A program made the position numbers and the translations under genes. 64,000 bases of DNA, taken from positions 12,534,543-12,598,542 of the forward strand of contig NC_135562.1 in NCBI RefSeq assembly GCF_964340395.1, written 5' to 3'. This document shows, piece by piece, positions 1-13,081 of this stretch (the stretch's first letter is position 1; each line of letters opens with the position of its first letter). The DNA is from Glandiceps talaboti (taxonomy: Eukaryota > Hemichordata > Enteropneusta > Spengelidae). Below the pieces are notes generated by a model that had not been told where the DNA came from, did not search any database, and was given only the letters and a program-made list of their open reading frames with translations.

Positions 1-3000
1 TTCCAACACTTCTATATCTACCTAACTACAGCTGTTGACTTCATTGTGGAATAAACAGTACCAGGTGTCGAAATTCAGTAACTCCACGATCATTGAGGTT
101 GTCAACCGTGGAAGTTAATTGCACCATACACCCTTCGTGTAGGGTCTATCATTGGCAAAATTACAAACTTATCAAAAATTCTGTGTTCAGTTTAAGGCCG
201 TCTAATTTTAGAGTGTGTGTTATTTTGTTTGAAGTGAATGACCCCACCCCTCCCACTCCAAAAATAAAAACAAAAACAAAAATAACAATGTCAACGTACC
301 ATGTTCACACTCTGCCATCGCCTTAAAATGGAAGAATATTTTCCAAAGTTAAAATCAATAATATCTAATGTATTTACAACGAGTAACAATGAAGTAAGTA
401 TGTGGTACACTCATTTATAACATTCATATTACAACTAGTAGCACTGAAGTAAAGTACTTTCTGTATGTGGTACGCTCATTTATAGCATTAATATTACATA
501 TAAACGTATAGTATTTCAATTGATTTATTTACAAGACGAGCTAATGTGGTCAATTTCAGCAAATGAAACAGTATACTTTTACGCTTGATATGGATGTTAT
601 CATATAAACAATTGTGGTATATACAGAAAACGCTTTACTTAGGTTGGGGGGGGGGGGTGTACATGTGTGAAATGGACGTTACTCATTTTCTTGTTTATAT
701 GATTAAGTTCCCATATAAATGCATATTCTCATAACACTATGCGTATTACACAAATGTAACATACAATATCATATACACGAGCAACATTCTAAAATGGAGA
801 GTCAACGACCCTGCACAGATGAACAGTAGATCTCTGTTCCATCAGATATAATTCTGAAACTATTAATCACTATAAATACATGGAAATTGCTTTCGTACAG
901 GAATTATGTAGATAAGTACATGCTACGACATACTCACAGATACGCCTATATTGAGATATCACTGCATGCAGAGACACGATAGAAATTTCAGCTAAGCATC
1001 TATAAAAACTTGTCTTATCTCTATTGAACACCCACACATTTACTTTGGGTTTTGCTCATTTACTTTTTTCCTTAAAATTCCATTGTCTAAGTTGGACAGT
1101 GCCAAGTAAATGTTGACAACATCACAATTTTCTCATATAAATACTAATTAAAATTCTTATTCTATACGTTTTCATAAAACACCCTTTTCCAGATATTTTA
1201 AGTGAAAATATAAAAGAGCAAAATCCAAAGTAAATGTGCGGGTGTTATTGGCAATTTTTTCCAAATTGATAATACCAAGTCTCTTGTATAATGAAAGAGG
1301 TATTCATTCAGTTACACAAAGGAAAACTCATTCAAATTGAGTGACAATATAACACAGGTGTTTTTGATAAGTGCATCGGTCAAAATTGAACGGACCGAAT
1401 TTGGTGGTGGTGGTGGTGGTGGTGGTGGTGGTGGTAGTGTTGGTGTGGATAGTAGGGAGTGGGTGCCAGTTGTCTGTACGTTCATGAATGCGTAGCCCAA
1501 GGCTTAAAAGAATAGGAAGGAACTCCTTCATTACGTGGCATGCTGATTCGGGAAAAAATGTTTTGGCGTTACATTGAAAGAAGTTAGTTGTATATCTTTT
1601 GTTGGGGTTTTTATGGACAATAAGTTAAAGTAGAAAAATCATGTTACTGAGGTGAAAAAAAATTGCAGGTTAACTGGAATATTTTATAAGCTTAGATCCC
1701 TAGTCCCACAGGCGATACTAGTGATGCTCTATAACACTTTTGTTTTACTTCATATTTCCTTTGGTCTTGAAGTATTGGGTAGTCGTTTAATAATATCTTG
1801 ATTATATTATTTTAGCTCAAAAACGGATTGTGCGTATTATATCAGCCAGTAATTATGATTCGCATAGTGCTCCTTTATTCAAGAAGCTTAAAATTCTTGA
1901 TATACACAATCAATTCAAGTTATGCACTCCATGACAGACTCCCCTCGCATTTTAAGTCATACTTCTCCCCTTCAGATCATGTTTATTGTACTCAGTCAAA
2001 AGATAAAAATATTCTTTATCCCCCTAAATTTAAAAGTAGATTAGCCAGATGTCAATCAAATTTGTTGGTCCTATGGTGTGGAACAGTTTCCCAGAAAACA
2101 TTAAAAAATATCCAATCAAGATAGAGATTAAAAAAATGAAATTATTTCTTACAAGGGTTATATATTTGTTTCCCCTCCCCCTTGATTCTATTGCTTTTTT
2201 ATGTGTGTTGTTACTGTTGGAAATTATGATTATCTTTATATATATATATATATATTATATATTTATATATATATATTTTTTTTTCTTTCGCTGTACTCAT
2301 TCTCCATATCTGATAGTTTCTAAGTACATGTATATTTTTGCATAACAGGAATGTTAACAGTCGTCACTTAAAATATTTTGCTAATTTTTGTATACTTGGT
2401 AATGAGGCTGAACTCGATGAGTAACTAAATTCAACTATTTTCATTCTTTTTCTCTCTTCAACTTTGTACATTGAGTATATTGTTATAATTCATTCATATG
2501 ATTTATTCATATGGTTTATGAGGATAAAATTATTATTATTATAAATCATTATTCATAAAGTATAAGCTTAAAGGATCAAATGGTAATCAATATTTAGAAT
2601 AACGCAATTTACAAAGCACGTGCAACGTCTGCTGACACTTCTTTTAAACAGCTGTTAGGATGAAGAGTATGAATTCAGCATATCCATCGAAAATGTCACA
2701 CTTGAAAAGTACCCACCTCACCCCACCCCATCACTAGTCAACTGGTTTTGCGGTTGGGGAGCTGGTGTGCCACCCTGGTGCGAAATCCCAGACGAGATTT
2801 TAGACCAATTTGAATAAAGAAATATGCAATTTGTAATGGAAGGATTGATACCATATTAGATTAAGATTGGATGGCCACATTATTGAATAACCTTGTCTTA
2901 GATCTACACCACTTTTAACTTTTTAGACTAAAATATCTGAGTGTGGCAAGTCAATCGTCAACTGTGAGTATTCCCCTGAGGGAGGGGAAAAGGGGAGAAA

Positions 3001-3415
3001 CCTGATAAAGACCAATCCACATATTCAATCTGTTCTGTATTGATAAAAATATTCATTTTCGATTATAACTTTCATGTGCTATTTAGTCGATCGAATGTTG
3101 ATGGATATTAACATCTTACAAACAGTACACCTTGAAATGTTATCCCGAAAACACAAGCTATTTATCAACTTCTTCAAATTCGAATTGAGGACATCGAACC
3201 GTGGCACTAATTAATTGGAAAAAAATATGATCATTTAAAACTAAGAGTAAGATTTCCTTGATTTTCGAGTTAAAGAAATTATGTCAATGTGAAAAACCAT
3301 GTTGAATAAGTAGATAACCAAACAGGTTCATAACAAAATGATAAAATAAGTTTACCTCATCGACGAACTGCTGCACACTTATGGCTAAAAACAGGATGAA
3401 AACAAGTGACTTCAT
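1..3415 (-). CDS. Secreted EGF-like protein gene, copy A (partial, 3' exons beyond left edge)
   Basis: Two exons of a gene on the minus strand are visible. Exon 1 (3415-3356) starts at ATG and encodes 20 residues, [20 protein letters not shown], a classical signal peptide (Lys, hydrophobic core, polar end), followed by the donor gtaaac in phase 0. Exon 2 (321-300) is a 22-nt microexon encoding AMAECEH, ending in phase 1 at gtacgt. Both are near identical to copy B at 11.7 and 10.7 kb, where an EGF exon follows, so the EGF and terminal exons of copy A should lie left of base 1. The intron carries a LINE tail at about 1640-2160. Secretion is read from the sequence; expression and function are unknown. 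Confidence 0.55.
1640..2160 (+). pseudogene. Degenerate non-LTR retrotransposon (LINE) reverse transcriptase C-terminus
   Basis: Conceptual translation in shifting frames gives the usual tail of a jockey/CR1-like LINE ORF2: a segment reading YKLRSLVPQ ... LYNTFV ... ISFGLEVLGS, then LAQKRIVRIISASNYDSHSA and LFKKLKILDI, and finally VGPMVWNSFPENIKKYP. Frameshifts and stops separate these pieces, so it is dead. AT-rich sequence follows to about 2340. It lies in intron 1 of EGF-like copy A. Confidence 0.7.
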
Positions 3416-3480
3416 CTTGATGACGTGTAGTTAGCTACTGGAGTACAATAATCAACTTTTATCAACGATGTCTGGGTTTC
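2555..3480. repeat. Segmental duplication block, copy A
   Basis: About 0.9 kb matching 11030-11900 and 14835-15800 almost base for base, including the signal-peptide exon, its splice donor, the upstream promoter flank and a C-rich tract near 2720 (CACCCCACCCC type). It defines the duplication unit of the EGF-like locus. Confidence 0.85.
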
Positions 3481-4050
3481 ATATAATGCGAACTATGATT
3501 GTAGTAAAGCATTTATATGTTTGTAGAAAGATTATTTTTAAACTTTGTATTGTAAATGGTGGTAGGATGACAAAAGAGATGGTTATGTAGTCAAATTAGA
3601 AATTGGTAAACAACTGTCTATATGATTATTTAATATATGGAATGGAATCGACATCATAAATTATATTAAAATTTCCATAATTTAATACAATGCACATATT
3701 GTGATTCTAAACCCTACCAGATTATATATTTTCTGTGGATATATTAAATCTATATTAACTCAATTAATTGTATAAATACATAACAAACTTGACACAGAAA
3801 CAAGTAAAAAAAAAGTGAGCGGCGACTGAGCTCATCGTGGTCGACTGTACTCTGATATTATTCTATTCCTATTCTCTGACTTTCAGCCAATCAGAGCCAA
3901 TAGCGACAAACTGCTATGGTGTATGAACTGGTGTAATTTTTGTACATGACATAATAGCAAAATACATATAAAATATAATACAATAATAAAACACACACAT
4001 ATATCATAATGCGCGCGCAGACACACACATAATATACATGCATGCGTAGA

Positions 4051-4111
4051 TTCATACATACATACATACATACATACATACATACATACATACATACATA
4101 CATACACACAT

Positions 4112-4142
<31 letters not shown>

Positions 4143-4186
4143 TACATACATACATACATACATACATGCATACATACATACATACA

Positions 4187-4217
<31 letters not shown>

Positions 4218-4219
4218 CA

Positions 4220-4250
<31 letters not shown>

Positions 4251-4296
4251 CATACATACATGCATACATACATACATACATACATACATACATACA

Positions 4297-4326
<30 letters not shown>
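4051..4326. repeat. (CATA)n microsatellite
   Basis: About 270 bp of nearly pure CATA/TACA tetranucleotide. The ORFs through it are artefacts. Confidence 0.95.
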
Positions 4327-4328
<2 letters not shown>

Positions 4329-4579
4329 CATGTTAGTCAACTAGATCTAAAAAAAATAATTTATCACAATATTCTAACAGAAAAGATACCAAATTATCAG
4401 ATGATATTTCTGTTACTGTTAATACGAACGTGATAAGAGAAGTCTATTGAAAATATTGTAAAGTGCTATTAAATTAGCATATCTATGTGTTGGAGGTGTA
4501 AATTGTTCAGCGTGTTTATTTTTTTATGTCAATTTGACATACCTTTAAAGCAACTTGTAGCTACATTTGACCTTGTTCA

Positions 4580-4750
4580 GTCTCGCTGCCAGACTCGTGA
4601 TACGTCCCTAAGCTTTGTATGCCGAGCGGCTTAGCCACGAGAAGAGAGAGCCTCGCGGCTCAGCCGAGAAGAGAGAGCCTCGCGGCTCAGCCGCTCGGCA
4701 TACATAAAAAGATTAGGGACGATAGTCACGTACGAGTCTGGCAGCGACAC
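4580..4750. mobile_element. Foldback MITE with terminal inverted repeats
   Basis: The ends GTCTCGCTGCCAGACTCGT and ACGAGTCTGGCAGCGACAC are inverted repeats with one mismatch. The interior holds a further inversion (GCCGAGCGGCT versus AGCCGCTCGGC) and two direct copies of GAGAAGAGAGAGCCTCGCGG. The paralogous flank at about 12500 reads TTGTTCATATAACA without the element, which confirms it as a recent insertion. It has no ORF and is non-autonomous. Confidence 0.85.
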
Positions 4751-5338
4751 TAATATAACACGGGCTTTGTAGTGGTTATGTATGAAACACACAGGCACAT
4801 AAATGTTTGTCTGTTACATTGTTATAGACAATTCACACTACTATTCAATGATTAAAATTCAAAAAAATAGAATACAAAAATACTAACTGGTACGTAAACT
4901 TTTTGACATGTTTTTCGACATGTGATCCCGAGTATAACAAACAAAGGTTTGAATGAACTCACTTGTGTGTAACATGATGTAAAAGAACCTCAATTGAAAG
5001 AAGCCAACCCTACAACGTTCTGCGTTGTTTGTAACGGTTATTGAGTTTTATCCTGAATAAAGATAATTTAAAATATTAATAGTAATAATAATAATAATAA
5101 CATACATTTTGCCATTAATTTTCATAAGTACTGGTTGGTCGACCAGTCTGGAGTTATTTAAAGATCACAAGATGAAATGAAGTAAACATTTGCTGGTTAA
5201 TTACATGTGAAATACCATTCATATACTGTACAATATGATATAGTATGATTGTAAATGTCGATTGTACCGATTGAATATCTTTTCTGAATTAACAAACAAA
5301 ACAACCACGCAAAATTTAACAAACGGAGTACACATGCT

Positions 5339-5340
<2 letters not shown>

Positions 5341-5407
<67 letters not shown>

Positions 5408-5530
5408 AAGAGACAATGAGAGACAGACAGAGACAGAGACAGACACACACACACAGAAAGAGATAGAGACAGACAGACAGAGAGAGACACAGACAGAAAG
5501 ACAGAGAGACATAGACAGAGAGACAGTGGG
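5341..5530. repeat. (GA)n then GACA-rich microsatellite
   Basis: A pure GA run grades into GACA/GACAGA tracts. It lies at the end of the duplicated flank, as does the GA run at 12993. Confidence 0.95.
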
Positions 5531-5773
5531 GTGAATGGAGGGTTGGAGGGAGGGAACGAGGTAGGGATTGATCAGAAAAAAATTACCGTCTATACGTGCA
5601 ATATCATCACATAGATACTAACATATATTATATTTGTGATTTGTGTTCATTGAAGTGGTATGACTGTTAACAGCCAACATTTACCCCGTTGGCTTCAGCC
5701 TTCTGTTATCAAATATTGATCATTTGCAACGGACTAAACTATTGGTGCATAATAAGTCACCACCCCTTCAAAG

Positions 5774-5816
<43 letters not shown>

Positions 5817-8060
5817 GCACGCACGCACGCACGCACGCACACACACATTAGCAACCGGTTATATATTGCCAATTTATAAAATCTATAATTTTGTAGATGA
5901 TTGGTGATACTAATAAATATAATTTTGGTAAACTACATTCAAATTATGTACATTCTCTGTAAATGTGTGGTAACCTGTAATAATACCTTACTGACATTTT
6001 ACACATCTCAAAGTATTTCATTGTAAATGTGCATTTCATATCATTTCTCGATACAGAGATACAATATTTTGCTCAAATTCAGACACTGATTTTGAAGACG
6101 GGGGTTGAAGATGTAACATACCCCATTGAAATTACAATTCTATGAGTTCGCAAAGAAGGAAGAAAACGAAACGATGGGAAACGCTATTACATAATTTGTT
6201 TTTGTTTGTTTGTTTGTTTGTTTGTTTGTTTGTTTGTTTGTTTTTTTTTGTTTAAACTAAAACAAAAACAAAAAATAAATTGCTATGCTATGATATATAT
6301 GCAAAGGTAGAATGGCGACTCGGAGTTTCCAGTTTCCGCATCTATACTACTGATAGAATGGCAATGATAACAAGGTGATAGGAAACTTGGTCAAAAAAGG
6401 GAGAATGAAAACTTTTAATCTGACCGCGGCGCATGCGTACTCTTTATGGTTGTACACGTGCGGTTACCATAGAGACTATAAGTTACACTCACCTTGTGTT
6501 TCCACATTCCGTAATAGTAGTCTCGTTGGCAATGTTTCAATTTGAAAGTCTTTATTTCTGTTTCACGAGCTCGAGATTTTATGTCTCGAGATCAACAGGT
6601 CTTTGACATGCTGATGACATATACATTCTTTTATCAAGTGATGTTACTTGCTGCAGTTTACTAACTTCGTAGACTTTCTTTTTGGTCAAAACAAGGACCA
6701 TAAAAAACGTACGCTGTTGGATGTAAATCATCAGACGTCATCGTCGTAAACCACTACACCCCCTATTTGACTATACGTATTTTTTATTTCGAGCTGAGGA
6801 GTTTAAATCGGAGTCCGCCCCACATTATTTGCGACTTTGCTTGGTCTAACATGTGGCTCATTGCCCTTTACCAAATCATATCTGTGCCATTATTTGTCCC
6901 CTAAAATGCTGCCTCCTTAGGGAAAATACTTAGAGTGAAAACTACATTTTGCGATCCACCAATTCTTTAATATATGGAACTACTACTAGTGTATTTTTGC
7001 TGACACAACATCTGTTTTCGTTTTTGGTCAAGAAGGATCTAAAATGGGGTACCGGTGGGTTGGCAGTATATCCAAGTTGGCCGCACACCACTACCACAGC
7101 TGGCATGATCACCGACTGGTACGTACCACCCCGGGATTTCGGCTTATTATTACGAGGTCAAGAGTAAATTCTTTGAAAATGAATGGTAATATTCTGACTA
7201 ACACTGAGGGCGTGATGTTAGATTCACAAAGGATCACATTGATATAAAGGGATAACAACAAATCCCGTCTACAGACTATACTAAGTTCAGTTACTTGTGA
7301 TTTACAACTGGGGTGGCTCAATTTTTACTTGCAAAGATTTAAGCGCATTATAAATCTTCTTTATCTGTATTGCTTATCAGCATCCGGGCAGCGGTACTAT
7401 ACTACACGTAGTATCCTTTCCGAAGTGAAGTCCGAAGCCTTTGGTGCAACACTAGAAATAAATGCTTAGATAATTATAGAAAAGACCAAATATATTCTTA
7501 TTCGTTTGGGAAATCCGACAAGCTGCAATAGGGTTTAATTGCCAGTAACTCACTTTTTATATAAAAAGGTAGTTTTCTGACTTTATAAATAAAATTATCA
7601 TAATATGTAGCATAATAAAAAAATTCTATATTGCATTACGTGCATTAACACACAAAAAATTGATATAGCTAGGGCTTACACCATTCCACAGAATTACCCA
7701 CACCACTCAACACCATATCATACATCACCACGCTCACCCCATCACACTATAGCCCACGCCAGACCACACCACACCACGCCATGCCGCGCCACGCCTCGCC
7801 ATATAACGTTACGATATAGTCTAAGTTGTTGGCCATGCTAAGTTCACGTTCAATTTGAAAGTCTTCATTTTTATTTCACCAGGTTTCATTTTTAGGGATC
7901 ACATCAGGATCGATCATGTGACCCCGACCCATACCACACCTACATCTCACTCTTGTATCAGCAAAGATATACGCGTCGCATGCATTTCTAGGTTTACTAT
8001 CACACCACAGAGGTTACGTTAACCAAATATTGCCGTTAGATGGCGCTGTTAGTTAGAAAG
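5531..8060. other. Intergenic, no supported gene
   Basis: Contains a CA/CGCA run at about 5777-5850, a TTTG run near 6195-6245 and a CACCACGCC-like C-rich tract at about 7680-7800. Short ORFs at 6949-7321 have no recognisable domain and no splice context. I see no gene here. Confidence 0.6.
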
Positions 8061-8653
8061 TCACACAAACAATTGCGATGCAACGGAGTTTATTATCCGG
8101 TAATTGGTTGAAATTAAAATACAGATAATTATGTCAAGTTTAGAAATATCATATTCTGCATGCACGGTCTGACTTGATGATATATACGACCCATTATAAT
8201 GATATACGATAGAGTTATACAAGCCACGGTAACTTTCAGTTGACCAGTACTTGTTAAGATTCGAAGACTGAACGTTTATTCCACATTCTGAAATTACAAA
8301 CAAGATAATAGGTGACTAGTGAATAAAACAATTGTTAAAATAATCATCGTTAAATTATTTCCATGAGGGGGGAGAGGAAGGGGAGGGGAGGATGATCGAT
8401 GGCGGCAAGATTGAGATTACTATTAAATTCTGTGTGCAGTATGTTAGTAACTTGATGTTTTTTATTTTGCCTTTATTTGGGCCAACAGGGGGCTCAGGCC
8501 TAGTTATGTTTACGAAAAATAAAGAAAATAAATATAACGGGTATCTCTAAAGTGACAAATTCACGTATAGGACTACACATTGTAATGTATGTATGTATGT
8601 ATGTATGTATGTATGTATGTATGTATGTATGTATGTATGTATGTATGTATGTA

Positions 8654-8684
<31 letters not shown>

Positions 8685-9801
8685 ATGTATGTATGTATGT
8701 ATGTATGTATGTATGTATGTATGTGTGTGTATGTGTGTATGTGTGTGTGTGTGTGTGTGTGTGCGTGTGTACGCGTGTATATTAGTGTTCGCGTTTGCGC
8801 ACGTGCGTCATAAATGTAAATACATCGCCCCCAACGACACAACACGGAAAATACTTACATAGTATCATGACTTGTATGCTTTCATATATTACCACCATTA
8901 TTTACATTCGTCTGTAATTGAAAAAAAGAAAAGATATACATAACACGTCACATGTGACTGTACATGTGTTCACTAGATTCATATATACACTGTGTATTAC
9001 TGAGTACATATACCTAAACTGGGCTCCGGTCCAATCTCGTTGCTAGAGGGCTTAGAGAACGAGTTCCCTATCACCAAAGTTGATACAGGACCGGGAACCT
9101 AGAAAGGCTAGTAGTGTAGCAGGCATTAAGTCAACATATTGAGCACTCTCGTAGATTATGGTCATTTCCACTGAGCATCTGAGAAAGAAAACCTAATATC
9201 TGGACGACAGTTTATATCATTTAATACGAGTGAAAAATAAGTGATGTTGCTACAAACTATTAAAAGTATTGTCACGGCCAACTCGTAGAATGTTCATGAC
9301 TGTGTGTTTACATTCAAGTTCAAAATAACGAAAGTTCAAAGTGCGATGTATATTGATATTCATTTGTAACACACTTCATACTGAGTTACGTAGTCCACCT
9401 TAACACACGTTCATTTGGTATTGTGCAAGTACGTGTATTTCATCGAAACACGCTTATAAAGGTAAAATCTCTCCAGTTAATCGACGATGTATGTGCTGAT
9501 ATACTCACTGGTCGTACAATAGGTCCCGGAGTAACATGTATCGCAGACACACACATACGTACATGTATCCCCCACCTGAGAACATGTCCCACCATTCTGA
9601 CAATAGTTGAGGTTACAGGGATCTAATTTCATCATTAGACAAAATGTGGAGTTAGTAGCAGAAATCAAAATCCTCCCATCCATCCATCCATCCATCCATC
9701 CATCCATCCACCTATCCTTTAACCAACCCACCCACCCACCAACCCATCCACGCTCCCACCCACCGACCGCTCGACCGATCAGTCAGTCAGTCAGTAAGTC
9801 G

Positions 9802-9874
<73 letters not shown>

Positions 9875-10940
9875 CCAACCAACCAACCAACCAACCAACC
9901 AACCAACCAATCAACCAACCAACCGACCAACCTATCAATCAATCAATCAATCATGATCGATCGATTAATCGGTCGCAAAGCAACTAACTAACCAACCAAC
10001 CAACCAACTAATCAACCAAACAACCAACCAACCAACAGACCAACCAACCAACCGCACACGTTTACGTGGCTTCGATTTAAAAACACTTCTAGCTGTTTAA
10101 GTGAACGTACAGGTCAATGACCTGTTATCCTAAACAAAGTAGTTTAACTTTTAGTTTACATTTAACGTTTACATAGATGTATGAAACATCTGGAAACCAG
10201 TATTTCAATAATCTCTACTCTTCTTTTCTTTTCTCATCCCAGTTATTGTGTCGAAAGATGCTTTCACTCCATAACCAATGTCTTTTATAGTATACTAGAA
10301 TAGAATTCTAATTCTAATAATTCTAATACTCCAGATGGTGAATCCCATTGACTTGTCCTCTTGAAATCATAAATGTTTATGACTTTTGTTTCATTTCATT
10401 TAGATTTCCAACACTTCTATATCTACCTAACTACAGCTGTTGACATCATTGTGGAATAAACAGTACCAGGTGTCGAAATTCAGCAACTCCGCGATCATTG
10501 AGGTTGTCGACCGTGGAAGTTAATTGCACCATACACCCTTCGTGTAGGGTCTATCATCGCAAAATTACAAACTTATCAAAAAATCTAATTTTAGAGGTAT
10601 GTTATTTTGTTTGTATCATAGACAAGTAAGTACTTGTCTGTGTTTGTATGTATGTAGATTGAAAGCAGAAGAGAATGAACACCCCCCCCCCCTTAAAAGA
10701 CACAACAAATATAATAATGTCAACTTACCATGGTCACAATCTGCCATCGCCTGCAAACGGAACAATTTTTTCCAGAATTAAAATAATATATAATGCATTA
10801 ATGCAAAATTGGATACAAGATTGACGCCAAAGTTCTAGATTACAACCCATAACACCTAAGTAAAGCGTTTTCTGTATGTACCACAATCGTTTATAGCATC
10901 CATATCCTAACACCTAAGTAAAGCGTTTCATTTGCTAATT

Positions 10941-10986
<46 letters not shown>

Positions 10987-11768
10987 GAGAGTGAGTGAGT
11001 GAGTGAGTGAGTGAGTGAGTGAGTGAGAGCTGTTAAGATAAAGAGTATGAATTCAGCATATCGATCGAAAATATTAAACTTGAAAAAGCCCCCACCCCAC
11101 CCCACCCCCTCACTGATCAACTGGTTTTACGGTTGGGGTACGGTGCCAGTGTGCCACCCTGGTGCGAAATCCCAGACGAGATTTTAGACCAATTTGAACA
11201 AAGAAATATGCAATTTGTAATGGAAGGAGTGATCTCATATTAGATTAAGATTGGATGGCCACATTATTGAATAACCTTCTTAAATTAAATCTGAGTGCGG
11301 CACGTCAATCGTCAACTGTGAGTATTCCCGGGGGAGGGGAAAACGAGGGAGACACCTGATAAAGACCATGCCAAATATTCAATTGGTTCAATTCTGTATT
11401 GATAAAAAATATTCAATCTCGATTATAACTTTCATGTCCTATTTAGTCGAATGTTGATGGATATTAACATCTTACAAACAGTACACCTTGAAATGTTATC
11501 CCGACAACACAAGCTATTTATCAACTTCTTCGAATTCGGATTGAAGACATCGAACCGTGGCACTAATTAATTGGAAAAAACATGATCATTTAAAACTAAG
11601 TGTAAAATTTCTTTGCTTTTCGAGTTAAAGAAATGTGGCAGTATGAAAAACATGTCGAATAAATAAATAACCAAACAGGTTCATAACAAAATGATACAAT
11701 AAGTTTACCTCATCGGCGAACTGTTGCACACTTATGGCTAAAAACAGGATGAAAACAAGTGACTTCAT
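8061..11768 (-). CDS. Small secreted EGF-like domain protein, copy B (complete, 4 exons)
   Basis: Minus-strand gene assembled from splice signals: exon 1 11768-11709 (signal peptide [20 protein letters not shown]), exon 2 10750-10729 (22-nt microexon, AMADCDH), exon 3 9622-9509 (EGF), exon 4 8287-8061 (ends in a stop). Phases 0, 1, 1 agree, and the joined length of 423 nt gives 140 residues. Exon 3 reads [13 protein letters not shown], then [12 protein letters not shown]. This is the EGF pattern C-x4-C-x5-C ... C-x-C ... C with two extra cysteines, so perhaps a fourth disulfide. Exon 4 (about 75 aa) starts KCGINV and is rich in Ser, Tyr and Asn, with a mildly hydrophobic stretch (IIICILI) near the end; I do not recognise it. 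Predicted to be an extracellular small protein. Ligand or receptor role is not inferable. The splice model is inference, but the phase and length agreement is strong. Confidence 0.6.
8586..8770. repeat. (ATGT)n / (GT)n microsatellite
   Basis: Tetranucleotide ATGT followed by a GT run. It lies in the last intron of EGF-like copy B. Confidence 0.95.
9676..10050. repeat. Compound tetranucleotide microsatellite (ATCC, CAAT, AACC)
   Basis: Successive arrays of ATCC, ACCC, CAGT, CAAT and AACC-type units, directly upstream of the EGF exon, within intron 2 of copy B. Confidence 0.95.
10405..10760. repeat. Segment duplicated from window start (intron/microexon region)
   Basis: Matches bases 1-325 closely from TTCCAACACTTCTATATC onward and includes the microexon. 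This shows that the duplication between copies A and B covers the gene's internal part, not just the first exon. Confidence 0.85.
10940..11028. repeat. (GA)n and (GAGT)n microsatellite
   Basis: A GA run followed by GAGT units at the boundary of duplication block B. Confidence 0.95.
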
Positions 11769-11900
11769 CTTGATGACGTGTAGTTAGCTACTGGAGTACA
11801 ATAATCAACTTTTATCAACGATGTCTGGGTTTCATATAATGCGAACTATGATTGTAGTAAAGCATTTATATGCATGTAGATAGGTTATTTTTAAACTTTG
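11030..11900. repeat. Segmental duplication block, copy B
   Basis: Second copy of the block at 2555-3480. It contains the first exon of the complete EGF-like gene. Small indels distinguish it from copies A and C. Confidence 0.85.
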
Positions 11901-12031
11901 TATTGTAAATGGTGGCAGGTTGACAAAAGAGATGGTTATAAGGTCAAAATGGTAAAGAACTGTCTATGGAATGGAATTGATACCATAAATATTAAAATTT
12001 CCATATTTTAATATAATACACACACACATAC

Positions 12032-12032
<1 letters not shown>

Positions 12033-12116
<84 letters not shown>

Positions 12117-12216
12117 TTAATAAATTTATATAGCGCCAAATATCCAAAGAAAACAATGTTCAGTGCATACATACATACATACATACATACATACATACAT
12201 ACATACATACATACAT

Positions 12217-12235
<19 letters not shown>
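12033..12235. repeat. (ATCT)n and (CATA)n microsatellites
   Basis: An ATCT array (12033-12116) and a CATA array (12165-12235), followed by a CA run. The ATCT array is absent from copies A and C at this paralogous position. Confidence 0.95.
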
Positions 12236-12265
<30 letters not shown>

Positions 12266-12289
12266 AATTAGTTAGTCAACTAGTTCTAA

Positions 12290-12987
12290 ATTATACAATA
12301 TTCCAACAGAAAAGATACCAAATTATCAGATGACATTTCTGTTACTGTTAATACGAAGGCGATAAGAGAAGTCTATTGAAAATATTGTAAAACCACTAAT
12401 TAGCATATCTATGTGTTGGAGGTGTAAATTGTTCAGCGTTTTTTTTAAATATCAACTTGACATACCTTTAAAGCAACTTGTAGCTACATTTGACCTTGTT
12501 CATATAACATGGGCTTCGTGATGGTTATGTATGAAAGACACAGGCATATAACTGTTTGTCGTTTACAATGTTAACGACAAAACTACTATATACCTGTCAA
12601 TCATTAATATTTAAAAATAGGAATAAAAAAAACATTAACTGGTACCTAAACGTTTTGACACGTTTTTCGACATATAATCCTGATGAGTAATCCTTACAAA
12701 GGTTTGGATGAACTGGCTTGTATGTATTTAGCAACATATATGGTTCCCATTAATTTTCATTAGTGCTGGTTGGTCGACCAGTCTGGAATTATTTAAGGAT
12801 GGTCGGATGAAATGAAGTAAAACTTGCTGGTTAATTACATGTGAAATACCATTCATATATCATATAGTAGGATATAGTATAGGTTTAATGTCGATTATAA
12901 CAATATGGTATCTTTTATGAATTAACAATTAAACAAAACAACCACTCAAAATTCAACAAACGGAACTACGTACAAACGCTATCGTTC

Positions 12988-13080
<93 letters not shown>
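12290..13080. repeat. Duplicated upstream flank (matches 4380-5400)
   Basis: Sequence upstream of copy B's first exon that matches the flank of copy A, including the GGTTGGTCGACCAGTCTGGA stretch and the terminal GA microsatellite. It lacks the foldback MITE present in copy A at 4580-4750, so it represents the empty site. Confidence 0.8.
12993..13079. repeat. (GA)n microsatellite
   Basis: Pure GA repeat of about 86 bp, paralogous to the GA run at 5341. Confidence 0.95.

Positions 13081-13081
<1 letters not shown>

Noticed and set aside
1-150. Possible terminal exon of EGF-like copy A/B directly after the microexon ([14 protein letters not shown]...)
   Set aside because: The phase fits an acceptor GATAG at this spot in both copies, but the resulting tails differ (stop after FHG versus FHGRQPQ) and the EGF exon at 9622 fits the same phase with a real domain. 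Treated as intron.
3883-4344. Long ORFs of Met-Tyr-Val-Cys and Ile-His-Thr-Tyr repeats (also at 8.6, 28, 41.4, 44.7 and 59 kb)
   Set aside because: They are translations of ATGT/CATA microsatellites, open in several frames on both strands because the tetranucleotide lacks stops.
6949-7321. Overlapping 60-72 codon frames on both strands
   Set aside because: No domain, no conserved splice phases, and frames open on both strands suggest chance.
7680-7800. CACCACGCC-rich tract considered as a minisatellite or CRISPR-like array
   Set aside because: No constant unit or spacer structure; a low-complexity C-rich stretch.
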